A stretch of 64,000 bases of DNA, taken from the NCBI GenBank assembly GCA_031179305.1, contig JAPSHX010000018.1, positions 1-64,000 of the forward strand, given 5' to 3'. Source of the DNA: Paenarthrobacter sp. Its GTDB lineage: Bacteria; Actinomycetota; Actinomycetes; Actinomycetales; Micrococcaceae. A program made the position numbers and the translations under genes. The notes under the pieces are model-generated. The model saw nothing but the letters and a program-made list of their open reading frames with translations. It ran no database searches and was not told the origin of the DNA. This document shows, in pieces, positions 1 through 8,492 of the stretch. How positions within the stretch are numbered: the first letter of the stretch is position 1; the number at the start of each line of letters is the position of its first letter.

Positions 1-156
1 CAACCCCGGTGACAACACTCTCAAGATCATCGGATCGACAGAGCGACGCAATCATGCCGGGATCAGCAGGCCAGCACACCCATATCCTGCACCAGGAAAC
101 AGGCTACGAAAAAGGTAACGAGCGATCGGCTCAAGCCCGCGGGACGTGAGAGGGCG
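1..156. other. Window edge, no assignable gene
   Basis: No gene can be assigned to this stretch. Two plus-strand frames stay open from the left edge, one closing at about 112 and one at about 150, so the 3' end of an upstream gene may lie here. Neither short translation is recognisable. It sits downstream of the minus-strand response regulator that ends at 157. Confidence 0.3.
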
Positions 157-831
157 TTAGAGGAGGCGGCGCTCCGCTGCCCACTTGGTGAGTTCGTGGC
201 GGCTGGAAAGCTGGAGCTTCCTCAGGACCGCCGACACATGTGTTTCCACCGTCTTGATGGAGATGAACAGCTCCTTGGCAACCTCCTTGTAGCTGTATCC
301 CCGGGCAATGAGCCGCATGACTTCGAGTTCGCGGGCAGAAAGCTTGTCCAATTCGTCATCGGCGATGTCGGCGGGAGCGGTGCCGAAGGCATCCAGCACA
401 AAGCCTGCCAAACGTGGAGAGAAGACGGCGTCGCCATCGGCCACGCGGATGACGGCGTCGGAAATCTCCTTGCCGGAGATGGTTTTGGTGACGTAGCCCC
501 GTGCTCCGGCACGGATGACCGACACCACGTCCTCGGCGGCGTCGGACACGCTCAGGGCCAGGAAGCTGGTGGTGCCCAAGAAAGCGCCGGAGCCGGCAAG
601 GACTTCACGGCCGCCACCGCCCAGCCCGCCGGGAAGGTGCACGTCCAGGAGAACTACTTCAGGGCGCGTCTCGGCTATGACGCTGATGGCCTGTTCCACG
701 GTTCCGGCCTCGCCCACCACATCCACGCGTTCGTCGAGGTCCGCCTTCAATCCGGAGCGGAAAATGGTGTGATCGTCCACGATGACCACGCGCACCCTGC
801 GTCCGGCACCACTTTCAGGGCTGTTGTTCAT
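157..831 (-). CDS. LuxR/NarL-type response regulator
   Basis: Two-component response regulator of 224 aa that should bind DNA when phosphorylated by the adjacent kinase. The receiver domain (about residues 14-130) shows the acidic pair in VIVDDH and the phosphoacceptor Asp in VVLLDVHLPGG. The C-terminal LuxR helix-turn-helix (about 162-220) reads LSARELEVMRLIARG, then KTVETHVSAVLRKL. Length is typical of NarL/FixJ regulators. The start overlaps the 3' end of the kinase gene by 4 nt, indicating translational coupling. The PspC domain on its partner suggests a LiaR/envelope-stress type of role, which is inference. Confidence 0.93.
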   Translation of the reverse strand: MNNSPESGAGRRVRVVIVDDHTIFRSGLKADLDERVDVVGEAGTVEQAISVIAETRPEVVLLDVHLPGGLGGGGREVLAGSGAFLGTTSFLALSVSDAAEDVVSVIRAGARGYVTKTISGKEISDAVIRVADGDAVFSPRLAGFVLDAFGTAPADIADDELDKLSARELEVMRLIARGYSYKEVAKELFISIKTVETHVSAVLRKLQLSSRHELTKWAAERRLL

Positions 832-2402
832 TGCTTCGCTTCTCCATTCCGCTGTTCGCCATTCCGCTGCTCGCCGCCGTCCGAACTTATTGATGGAAGG
901 GTCAACCGGACCTCCGTTCCGTCGCTGCTGCTGTTGATGACCGCGGTGCCGCCGTGCCGTTTCATCCGGCCGATGATCGACTCTTTAACACCGAGCCTGT
1001 CATCCGGGACAGCATCAGGGTCGAAGCCCGGGCCGCGGTCCTTGATGAAGACCTCAGTGCTACCGGCGGCGCTCTCCAAGTACACGGAGACCGTTCCGCC
1101 GCCGTGGCGGGCGGCGTTGAGCATGGCTTCCCTGGCTGCCTGGACCAAGGCCTCGTGCCGGTCCGTCATATCAGTGTCTCCTACAGTGACTACCTCCACG
1201 GCATGCCCATGGGAGTCCTCCACTTCTGCCGCCACGGCCTTGATCCTGTCTGCCAGAAGGCCCGATTCCTTGGCGGGATCGCTGAATAGCCAGGAGCGGA
1301 GTTCGCGTTCCTGGGCCCTTGCAAGCCGGATGACGTCCTGCTCGGAGCCTGCCCGGCGCTGGATGAGCGCCAAGGTTTGAAGCACAGAGTCGTGCAAGTG
1401 GGCAGCGATCTCTGCGCGTTCAGTTTCACGGACCCTGCCGGCACGCTCGGCTTCAAGGTCCTTCCAGAACTTCAGCCCCCACGGCAGCAGCACCAAGGCG
1501 ACCCCGCCCAAGACAGCGACAGAGGCAAGCAGCGCCAGCCACGTCTGCTCCCACGACCCCGAACCGGACACCATCACCAGGACGCCGGCCACCACCAGGG
1601 CCAATCCCGCTGCCAGACGGGTCCAGCCGCCGGCTTGGTCGGCCTTCGTCTTGTCCACCAAGCCGGCCCGGCGGGTCTCATCAAGCTGCATCCACGCAAT
1701 TGCTGCGCCCCCCAGGATGGCGGCGGCCGGAATAAGCGTGCCCAAGGGGACGTCAACGCCGAACTGGCGGGCGATCAGGATCGCGGCAATCAAGAGCAAG
1801 GCTGCGCCGAGCAGGATTTCCTTGCCGTACTGGATCTTGCGGAACGTGAACCAGGACGACAAAGTGCTACCGCTGCCCTTGGCTGCTTCGTCCCGGAATT
1901 CTGCCCCGCTCCGGGATCCTGCCCAGTCCCAGGATGACGCGGCATTGCCAAAGGCGGCAGGTTCGGCCACAGGCACGGTGCCTGCATTTCCAAGGACAGA
2001 ACCGTTGCCCGGGATAGAACCATTGCCGGAGACAGAACGGCTACCCGGGACTGAACCGGAAACCGGAGGCGCGCCGCCGACGCTCGGCGAGGGGCCGGCG
2101 TCGTACGCTGTCGCTGCGGAAGGGCCGGCGGCCACGGAGGTGGGCGGGAGGCTCACCGCAGGAGCAATGGGCGACGCCGGGCGGCGGGCATTGCGTTTGG
2201 CGTTCTCGTCCGCAGTGGGAACCATGGTCCATAGCCATGCGTAGAAGGCCACGCCGGCTCCCCCGGCGAAGCAGGCCAGAATCATGCCTAGCCGGACGAA
2301 GTTGACTGGCCAGCCCAAGTGATCGGCCAAGCCGCTGCAAACGCCCGCGATCATGCGGTCGCTGCTGCGGACCAGCGTGGGGCGTTGAACAACGGTTGTC
2401 AT
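828..2402 (-). CDS. PspC-domain sensor histidine kinase
   Basis: Membrane sensor kinase of about 524 aa, partner of the response regulator that follows it. The N-terminus is a PspC domain (about residues 5-65, containing RMIAGVCSGLADHLG and one membrane segment). A Gly/Ser/Pro-rich linker follows to about 175, then roughly four membrane segments. The HisKA_3 dimerisation box has the phospho-His in AAHLHDSVLQTLALI, and the ATPase domain has an N box (REAMLNAARHGGG) and G box (DRGPGFDP). I take the ATG at 2402, where the PspC homology begins; a TTG four codons upstream is also open. The tail repeats NGEQR. PspC-HisKA_3 fusions are known in actinobacteria; the signal is not visible. Confidence 0.92.
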   Translation of the reverse strand: MTTVVQRPTLVRSSDRMIAGVCSGLADHLGWPVNFVRLGMILACFAGGAGVAFYAWLWTMVPTADENAKRNARRPASPIAPAVSLPPTSVAAGPSAATAYDAGPSPSVGGAPPVSGSVPGSRSVSGNGSIPGNGSVLGNAGTVPVAEPAAFGNAASSWDWAGSRSGAEFRDEAAKGSGSTLSSWFTFRKIQYGKEILLGAALLLIAAILIARQFGVDVPLGTLIPAAAILGGAAIAWMQLDETRRAGLVDKTKADQAGGWTRLAAGLALVVAGVLVMVSGSGSWEQTWLALLASVAVLGGVALVLLPWGLKFWKDLEAERAGRVRETERAEIAAHLHDSVLQTLALIQRRAGSEQDVIRLARAQERELRSWLFSDPAKESGLLADRIKAVAAEVEDSHGHAVEVVTVGDTDMTDRHEALVQAAREAMLNAARHGGGTVSVYLESAAGSTEVFIKDRGPGFDPDAVPDDRLGVKESIIGRMKRHGGTAVINSSSDGTEVRLTLPSISSDGGEQRNGEQRNGEAKQ

Positions 2403-2414
2403 GTACCAATCCAA

Positions 2415-2527
2415 ACACGGATGAGGGTGCCCCGAACCGGGATCCGGCGTTGTTCGGGGGTCCCTCAGGGATCAATCAGGGTATCCCCCAGTAGAGGGCA
2501 GGGTGGTCCGGGCGGCAGGATCGAAGT
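2415..2527. promoter_or_regulatory. Divergent promoter region of PspC cluster
   Basis: This 113-nt gap separates the divergently transcribed kinase operon and the plus-strand PspC operon, so it must hold both promoters. An AGGA Shine-Dalgarno-like stretch lies about 8 nt before the ATG at 2528. No clear palindromic operator was seen. Confidence 0.5.
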
Positions 2528-4282
2528 ATGAACGCGAACAGCATGAACCCAGAGGAACCCGGAACGCCAGGCACCGCCGGCGAATCCGGCTCGAGCGCCA
2601 ACAACGGCGCTTCCACCGGCGCCCCGGGTGCCGCGTCCGGCGCCCCGGGTGCCGCGTCCGGCGCCCCTGGCGCCACGTCCGGGGCATCTTCCGAGGCACC
2701 TGGTGAACCAGGCGCCGCCTCGGGAAACGGTGCAGCCAGCGGCGCTTACCCGCCAGCCGGCGGTGCTGCCAGCGGCGCTTACCCGCCAGCCGGCGGTGCT
2801 GCCAGCGGCGCTTACCCGCCAGCAGGCGGTGCTGCCAGCGGCGCTTACCCGCCAGCAGGCGGTGCTCCCGCAGCCTCTCAGCAGAACTTCTTCGACTGGA
2901 TCCGTAACCAGGGCATCCGTCGGGGACCGGACCGTTGGATCGGCGGCGTCTCAAGCGGAGTGGCCCACCGGTTCGGCATCGACCCGCTGATTGTGAGGGG
3001 CATCTTCATTGTCCTGGCACTCTTCGCCGGCGTCGGCGTGCTGCTGTACGGCGTGGCCTGGGCACTCCTCCCGGAGCCTGACGGCCGCATCCATGTGCAG
3101 GAAGCAGCCGCCGGCCGATGGTCAGGGGGCATGACCGGGGCCTTGATCACCACCATCATCGGCCTGCCGAGCCTTGGCCGCGGATTCTGGGGCTGGGGAT
3201 GGGATGGCCTCCCCGGCTTGTTCTGGACGCTCTTCTGGATGGGCGGCGTCTTCTACCTCATCTACTTCCTGGTTCAACGCAACAAAGCTTCGAAGGGAAC
3301 TCCACCTGTGGGCCATCAGAATTACACCGCCACGCCTTACTCCGCAGCATCCGGCAGCGCGACTGCCTACGGAACTCCCACGTCATACGCGTCCACCACC
3401 ACCGGCACCAACACCGGTGTGCCCGTCTACGGCAGTGGCCAGGCCGGAAGCAAAACCTACGGGTCTCCTTCTACAGGCGGCGCTTATGGACCGGCAGGAG
3501 GCTACGGCTCCGGTCATGGGCAGGGCTCCGGCCCGGTTCCCCCCTCAGGGCCGTTCGGCCCCTCGGGACCGTCCACGCCTTCCGGCCCGCGTCCTCCTTA
3601 CGATTCCACTCCCCCGCAAGGCTGGCAGCCCAAGCCCGCCGCTCCCAAGCGCAGGGGTCCCGGGGCTGCGATCGTTTCAGTCTCAGCCGGTGCGGCACTT
3701 CTGGCCGGCGGTACGTTGAAAGCGCTCGACGCCGGAAACGTCATCGATCTGGGCAACTCGGGAAATGCAGTGGTTTGGGCTACAGGTGCCGCCGTACTCG
3801 GCCTCGGCATCCTCATAGCGGGACTTCGCGGACGGACGTCAGGTTTCCTTGGCTTCCTCGCCGTGGCCGCCCTGGTCATTGGCGGGATCTTCAATGTGGT
3901 CCCCAGGGACGGCGACCGCTTCACCTTCCATGACGTGAACTGGGCGCCAACCAGCCTGGAGCAAGCCCGGTTGGGCATCAACGTCACCGGAGCTAAGGGC
4001 CAGCTCGACTTGAGCGAAATGGAACTCACGCCGCCGTTGATCTCCGAGGTCATCATTCCCGTGGACGCAACGGCCAGCAATGTCACCGTCATCATTCCCG
4101 ATGACGTCCCCGTGGAGGTCAGGGCGGACATGACATTCGGCAACCTCAACGAACGTGGCACGGACCGGGGTGGCCGCCTGCAGGACGAGAGGACGCTCTA
4201 CAACACCGAAAAGGCCGGTGCGAACCTCGTGGTGGAAATTGACGGCACGTTCAGCAACGTGACCATCCAGGAAGGAAACTGA
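2528..4282 (+). CDS. PspC-domain membrane protein with repeat-rich N-terminus
   Basis: Membrane protein of 584 aa, not assigned beyond its domains. The first 120 residues are low-complexity and Ala/Gly/Pro-rich, with about three GAPGAAS units and then four near-perfect copies of an 11-residue SGAYPPAGGAA unit. A PspC domain follows (about residues 125-190, RRGPDRWIGGVSSGVAHRFG plus a membrane helix). A further membrane segment, a Gly/Ser/Tyr/Pro-rich linker (about 265-375) and three more membrane helices lead to a soluble C-terminal beta-rich domain (about 465-584). That order is reminiscent of LiaF/DUF2154-type C-terminal domains. First gene of a plus-strand operon of three. Confidence 0.85.
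   Translation: MNANSMNPEEPGTPGTAGESGSSANNGASTGAPGAASGAPGAASGAPGATSGASSEAPGEPGAASGNGAASGAYPPAGGAASGAYPPAGGAASGAYPPAGGAASGAYPPAGGAPAASQQNFFDWIRNQGIRRGPDRWIGGVSSGVAHRFGIDPLIVRGIFIVLALFAGVGVLLYGVAWALLPEPDGRIHVQEAAAGRWSGGMTGALITTIIGLPSLGRGFWGWGWDGLPGLFWTLFWMGGVFYLIYFLVQRNKASKGTPPVGHQNYTATPYSAASGSATAYGTPTSYASTTTGTNTGVPVYGSGQAGSKTYGSPSTGGAYGPAGGYGSGHGQGSGPVPPSGPFGPSGPSTPSGPRPPYDSTPPQGWQPKPAAPKRRGPGAAIVSVSAGAALLAGGTLKALDAGNVIDLGNSGNAVVWATGAAVLGLGILIAGLRGRTSGFLGFLAVAALVIGGIFNVVPRDGDRFTFHDVNWAPTSLEQARLGINVTGAKGQLDLSEMELTPPLISEVIIPVDATASNVTVIIPDDVPVEVRADMTFGNLNERGTDRGGRLQDERTLYNTEKAGANLVVEIDGTFSNVTIQEGN
2618..2875 (+). repeat. In-frame tandem repeats, 24-nt and 33-nt units
   Basis: Two short tandem arrays lie inside the PspC gene. 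At about 2618-2690 a roughly 24-nt unit encodes GAPGAAS-like octamers. At about 2731-2875 a 33-nt unit is repeated about four times with one or two base changes and encodes SGAYPPAGGAA. Units are multiples of three, so copy-number change would not shift the frame. Confidence 0.85.
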
Positions 4283-4283
4283 T

Positions 4284-4658
4284 ATGAGCACCAACGAGCC
4301 AGGCAAGGCACCCGAAACCCGCCCCACTGAGGCCCTGCCCAAGGAAACCCGCCCCACTGAGTCCCTTCCAAAGCCGAGCCTCCAGCAGATCCCGCTCACG
4401 CCACCGTTGGAGCCCAGCTTCAAGGTGGAGCATGCGGACGACGACGAACCCCGGCAGGCGCGGATAGGCACAGTGGTGTGGGGATTGATTGTGATCGCCC
4501 TCGCGGCCTTGATCGTCATCTCGACCCTCGGCTGGGTCACTCTGAACGGTACGTATGTCCTGATTGGCCTGATGATCGGCGCAGGCGCAGCGCTGGTGAT
4601 CGGTGGTCTCCTGTCGGCGCGTAAAGGTTCCGGAACACCGAAGAGCCCGGCGAAGTGA
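4284..4658 (+). CDS. Small two-TM membrane protein
   Basis: Protein of 124 aa and unknown function. The N-terminal 55 residues are charged and Pro/Thr-rich, with a duplicated ETRPTE-LPK motif. Two hydrophobic helices follow (about residues 63-84 and 90-109), then a short basic tail. The ATG lies 1 nt after the preceding stop, with GGAA upstream, so it is co-translated with the PspC gene. Position between two PspC genes suggests an accessory role at the membrane, by context only. Confidence 0.8.
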   Translation: MSTNEPGKAPETRPTEALPKETRPTESLPKPSLQQIPLTPPLEPSFKVEHADDDEPRQARIGTVVWGLIVIALAALIVISTLGWVTLNGTYVLIGLMIGAGAALVIGGLLSARKGSGTPKSPAK

Positions 4659-4707
4659 CTGGAAGCACCAACGTGACAAAGCAACCGCAACAGGGAAGGG
4701 TGTAGCT

Positions 4708-4956
4708 ATGGACAAGTTCTTCAGCATCGTCAGGGGCTTCGGCCTGAAGCGTGGTCCGCAACGCTGGCTCGGCGGAGTTTGCGGCGGAATCGCAGCAAAG
4801 CTCAGGGTCGACGTAGCGTACGTCCGGGTCGCTTTCCTGCTCTTCTGCCTGCTGCCCGGCCCCGCATTCGTGGTTTATATCCTGGGCTGGCTCATCTTGC
4901 CGGACCAGAACAACAAGATCGCACTCGAATCCTTCATCAGCCAGCGTTCCCGGTAG
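4708..4956 (+). CDS. Short PspC-domain protein
   Basis: Protein of 82 aa that is essentially one PspC domain: KRGPQRWLGGVCGGIAAKL, a membrane helix, and the terminal ILPDQNNK motif. The frame is open further upstream, but the ATG at 4708 sits right before the conserved domain and follows an AGGG ribosome-binding stretch, so I use that start. In E. coli PspC regulates the phage-shock response; short actinobacterial PspC proteins are common and mostly uncharacterised. Last gene of the operon before a strong terminator. Confidence 0.88.
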   Translation: MDKFFSIVRGFGLKRGPQRWLGGVCGGIAAKLRVDVAYVRVAFLLFCLLPGPAFVVYILGWLILPDQNNKIALESFISQRSR

Positions 4957-4983
4957 TTGCCGGTTACGGCCAGCCGAAACAAT

Positions 4984-5022
4984 GGAACGCCCCGCCAGTT
5001 GGCGGGGCGTTCCGTTGTTTTT
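4984..5022 (+). terminator. Rho-independent terminator of PspC operon
   Basis: A GC-rich hairpin (arms GGAACGCCCCGCC and GGCGGGGCGTTCC around a short AGTT loop) is followed by GTTGTTTTTC. It lies 28 nt after the small PspC gene. Confidence 0.85.
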
Positions 5023-5067
5023 CAGCCAGGTTTCCAATACCGCACGGCCCGGGGCAAAAGTAACCGT

Positions 5068-5098
5068 TTGTGTCCCACCCCACATGCGCGTCTACAAT
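5068..5098 (+). promoter_or_regulatory. Putative pfkA promoter
   Basis: TACAAT at 5093-5098 is a good -10 match. TTGTGT at 5068-5073 is a possible -35, with a long 19-nt spacer. They lie upstream of pfkA and after the preceding terminator. Confidence 0.4.
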
Positions 5099-5156
5099 CA
5101 TTGGGAGCTCAGCGTGGCGCTCTGCACGTATTCCTCCAAGCCATGAGTGAGCAAAC

Positions 5157-6182
5157 ATGAAAATTGGCATTCTTACCAGCGGTGGCGACTGCCCCGGCCT
5201 CAACGCAGTGATCCGGGGATCAGTCCTCAAGGGCATTGCCATCCACGGCCAGGAGTTTGTGGGCTTCCGCGACGGCTGGCGCGGTGTGGTTGAAGGTGAT
5301 GTCATCGACATCCCCCGCACCATGGTCCGCGGTATCGCCAAGCAGGGCGGCACTATTCTGGGCACCTCCCGCACCAACCCGTTCGAAAACGGCGGTGGCC
5401 CGGATGTCATCAAAGCGCACATGGAACGCCTTGGCATTGACGCCATCATCGCAATCGGTGGCGAGGGAACACTGGCAGCTGCAAAGCGCCTCACCGATGC
5501 TGGCCTGAAGATCGTTGGCGTCCCCAAGACCGTGGACAATGACCTCGATGCCACTGACTACACCTTCGGTTTCGATACGGCTGTCCAGATCGCCACTGAG
5601 GCCATCGACCGGCTGCGTACCACCGGCGAATCCCATCACCGCTGCATGATCGCCGAAGTCATGGGCCGCCACGTCGGTTGGATTGCCTTGCACGCCGGCA
5701 TGGCAGCCGGGGCCCACGCCATCCTGATTCCGGAGCAGAAGGCAAGCATCGAACAGATCACTGAATGGGTCCAGGAAGCCCACGACCGTGGCCGTGCGCC
5801 GCTGGTAGTGGTTGCCGAGGGCTTCGTTCCGGACCACATGGAGTCCCCGCACTCCGAGCGCGGCCTGGATACGTTCGGCCGTCCCCGCCTTGGCGGGATC
5901 GCTGATCAGCTCGCCCCCGAAATCGAAGCGCGGACGGGCATTGAAACCCGAGCCACCATCCTCGGCCACATCCAGCGCGGCGGCGTCCCCACCGCCTACG
6001 ACCGCGTCCTGGCAACGCGTCTGGGCATGGCAGCCATCGACTCCGTGGTGGAAGGCCGCTGGGGCACCATGGTGGCCCTGAAGGGGACGGACATCTCCCA
6101 CGTGGGCTTCGAGGAAGCACTCGGCAAGCTCAAGACCGTGCCGCAACACCGTTACGACGAAGCGTCTGTGTTGTTCGGCTAG
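5157..6182 (+). CDS. pfkA: 6-phosphofructokinase
   Basis: Glycolytic enzyme of 341 aa that phosphorylates fructose 6-phosphate to the 1,6-bisphosphate. Visible motifs are the N-terminal nucleotide loop SGGDCPGLNAVIRG, GTSRTNPF, the GGEGT phosphate loop and the catalytic PKTVDNDL with Asp. Gly follows GGE and Lys precedes TVDND, the combination I associate with actinobacterial ATP-dependent enzymes (PPi enzymes have Asp at the first site). Cofactor use is therefore inferred as ATP. HIQRGG for substrate binding is present. Single gene with its own promoter. Confidence 0.95.
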   Translation: MKIGILTSGGDCPGLNAVIRGSVLKGIAIHGQEFVGFRDGWRGVVEGDVIDIPRTMVRGIAKQGGTILGTSRTNPFENGGGPDVIKAHMERLGIDAIIAIGGEGTLAAAKRLTDAGLKIVGVPKTVDNDLDATDYTFGFDTAVQIATEAIDRLRTTGESHHRCMIAEVMGRHVGWIALHAGMAAGAHAILIPEQKASIEQITEWVQEAHDRGRAPLVVVAEGFVPDHMESPHSERGLDTFGRPRLGGIADQLAPEIEARTGIETRATILGHIQRGGVPTAYDRVLATRLGMAAIDSVVEGRWGTMVALKGTDISHVGFEEALGKLKTVPQHRYDEASVLFG

Positions 6183-6199
6183 TCGACTAGGCTGAATCC

Positions 6200-6949
6200 A
6201 TGACTCTAGAGCCCACGTCTGCTGCCATCATCCAGCTGGCGTGGGCTCGCCGTTTGGGGCTCGACGACGACGCTTTCGCCGCCGCAGCTACCCGGCTCAC
6301 CGCTTCTGCTACTGACCCAGGGGACCCCGGCAACCGCATAGTCCGCGTGGATGATTCTGCGCGGGCCTTGGTTTTCCTCCGTCTCTTTGGCGTCTCGGCG
6401 CTCGTGGGACCGCAATGGGCACTGGACAATGCGGCATCAATCCCGGACACCGAGCTCGCTCAGCACGTGACGCTGCTGACCATCACCCGATCACACGGCG
6501 GACACGGCCTCGGGTCATCCGCCTTGTTCTTTGCGGACGATCTACCGCTCAAGCAGCCGTCCGACGAACTCACGGTTTCGCAGGGCAACCCCGAAGCAAT
6601 CAGCTTGGAGGGATTATGCCCGCCTGATGACGTCAATGAGGTTGGTTTGCAAGGTCTTGAGCATCGTTTCACCATCATGCACCCCGAAGAGGACCAGCCC
6701 ACGCCCGTGGCCTGCGGGGCTTATTCCGAGTGGGAAGGCATCCTGGCCAACATGGGCGTCCTGGTTGCGCCTCCCTGGCGACGACGCGGCTTGGGCACGT
6801 TGGCCGCGTCCATCGCTGCGCACGAGGCCCTGGCATCCGGGCTGACCCTTCAATGGAAGGCCGATGTCAGCAACACCGGAGCGCTCGCGATGGCCCGCAG
6901 CCTTGGCTTTGCCACAGGCGGGCTCCACGCGAGCGTACTCCTCGGCTAA
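6200..6949 (+). CDS. GNAT-family acetyltransferase
   Basis: Predicted N-acyltransferase of 249 aa. The C-terminal half carries the GNAT acetyl-CoA core: NMGVLVAPPWRRRGLGTLAAS (beta4 plus the pyrophosphate loop RRRGLG), then WKADVSNTGALAMARSLGF. The N-terminal 120 residues are less conserved and may contain a second degenerate GNAT-like fold. Substrate is unknown. Its 3' end lies 25 nt from the convergent MFS gene. Confidence 0.8.
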   Translation: MTLEPTSAAIIQLAWARRLGLDDDAFAAAATRLTASATDPGDPGNRIVRVDDSARALVFLRLFGVSALVGPQWALDNAASIPDTELAQHVTLLTITRSHGGHGLGSSALFFADDLPLKQPSDELTVSQGNPEAISLEGLCPPDDVNEVGLQGLEHRFTIMHPEEDQPTPVACGAYSEWEGILANMGVLVAPPWRRRGLGTLAASIAAHEALASGLTLQWKADVSNTGALAMARSLGFATGGLHASVLLG

Positions 6950-6974
6950 CAAAGAACCCCACACCGAACAAATG

Positions 6975-8492
6975 CTATTTCCGGACAGGTTCCTGTACGG
7001 CCTGTTCTGCAGCGGCTTTCCCGCCCCAACCTCCAACGGACTTCGGCTTGCCAAAGAACAACGCCACCACGGCACCCAGCAGAATCGCACAGGCAGGCAA
7101 CAAGATGGACTGGCTCATCGCCGTCGAGAATCCTGCGTGGAGCGCTTCCGGTAGCACGCCGCCCATGGAGGCTTCGCCCACAGGAGCCCCGGCGGGAGCT
7201 GCGGGCAATTCCGCCGCGAGCCGCGACTGAATGAGGGCGGCGATGGCAGCCGAACCGAGGACGGCACCAATTTGGCGCGTGGTGTTGAAGACGCCGGAGC
7301 CTGCCCCTGCCTGGCGTGGTTCCAGGTTGCGGGTGGTCGCGTTGGACACCGGCCCCCAGATGAAGGCGTTGGCAACGCCCTGCAGTGCGCTGGGCAACAG
7401 GAACATCCAGATGGGAGTATCCGGCCCCAGCAGGGACGCCGTCCAGAACAATGCCCCGGCCAGGCAGACGAGGCCAAAGGACGCGAACCAGCGCGGGTTG
7501 GCACGGTCTATAAGCTTGCCAACGAATGGGGCAAGTGCTCCCGAAATAACGGCCATGGGAATCATCAGCAACGCAGACTGCGTAGGTGTCAGGCCTCGCA
7601 CGGTCTGGTAGTAGAAGATGGTGGGCAGTGGGAAGGCGGTCACCGTGAAGCCAACAGCCATGATGGTGGTGTTGCCGAGGGAGAAGTTGCGGTCCTTGAA
7701 CAGGCCGAGCGGCAGCAAGGGTTCCCCTCCGCGGCGCTCAAGGAGCCACTGCCAGGCGACAAACATCACCAGGACCACAAGCCCCGTGATGATCAGGCCC
7801 CAGACGGAAACGAAGCCTGTGACTGTTCCCCACTTGTACGTCTGGCCCTCTTGGATGCCAAAAACCAGCAGGAACATGCCGACGGCGGACAGCACCACGC
7901 CCACGACGTCGAACGCGTGGCTGTGCGTGGTTAATTTCGGCACAAAACGCATCACCAGGATGAAGGCGACAATCCCGATGGGTACATTGACGAAGAAGAT
8001 CCACTCCCAGCCGAGGCTGTCCACCAGCAAGCCACCGAGGATCGGTCCGATCAGCACAGCCATGCCGGCTGTGGCTCCCCACAGTCCCATGGCTGCACCA
8101 CGGCGGTCCGGAGGGAAAATGCGCGTAATTACGGCCATGGTTTGGGGAGTCATCATGGCGGCACCCAAGCCTTGCACTGCCCGGGCAGCGATCAACATGG
8201 TGACGTCACCGGAGAGCCCACACCACAGCGAGGCGAGCGTAAAGACGACCAAGCCGATCAGGTACAGGTTCTTGGGCCCGAATCGGTCACCCAGCCTGCC
8301 AGTGATCAGCAAGGGCACAGCGTAGGCCAGCAAGTAGGCACTGGTGACCCAGATGACGGCGTTAATGTCCGTGTTGAGGCCCTCCATGATCCGAGGGTTG
8401 GCTACAGACACGATGGTGGTGTCGATGAGGATCATGAAGAAGCCCACCACCAATGACCATAGGGCGGGCCACGGCTTTGCTACGTTATCCAA
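6975..8492 (-). CDS. MFS drug transporter, DHA2 (EmrB/QacA) type
   Basis: Integral membrane proton-coupled exporter of about 505 aa with some 14 helices. Motif A-like GRLGDRFGPKNLYLIGL and the DHA2 motif C region WGATAGMAVLIGPILGGLLVDSLGWEWIF-type residues are visible. I prefer the TTG at 8492: it overlaps the PadR stop by 8 nt, has AAAGGA about 5 nt upstream, and begins just before the first helix. Frame-open sequence further upstream lies within padR. Coupling to a PadR repressor points to inducible efflux of small hydrophobic or phenolic compounds; substrate is not known. Confidence 0.9.
   Translation of the reverse strand: MDNVAKPWPALWSLVVGFFMILIDTTIVSVANPRIMEGLNTDINAVIWVTSAYLLAYAVPLLITGRLGDRFGPKNLYLIGLVVFTLASLWCGLSGDVTMLIAARAVQGLGAAMMTPQTMAVITRIFPPDRRGAAMGLWGATAGMAVLIGPILGGLLVDSLGWEWIFFVNVPIGIVAFILVMRFVPKLTTHSHAFDVVGVVLSAVGMFLLVFGIQEGQTYKWGTVTGFVSVWGLIITGLVVLVMFVAWQWLLERRGGEPLLPLGLFKDRNFSLGNTTIMAVGFTVTAFPLPTIFYYQTVRGLTPTQSALLMIPMAVISGALAPFVGKLIDRANPRWFASFGLVCLAGALFWTASLLGPDTPIWMFLLPSALQGVANAFIWGPVSNATTRNLEPRQAGAGSGVFNTTRQIGAVLGSAAIAALIQSRLAAELPAAPAGAPVGEASMGGVLPEALHAGFSTAMSQSILLPACAILLGAVVALFFGKPKSVGGWGGKAAAEQAVQEPVRK

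Noticed and set aside
2618-2875. CRISPR-like repeats
   Set aside because: Units are adjacent without spacers and lie in frame inside a coding sequence; they are protein repeats.
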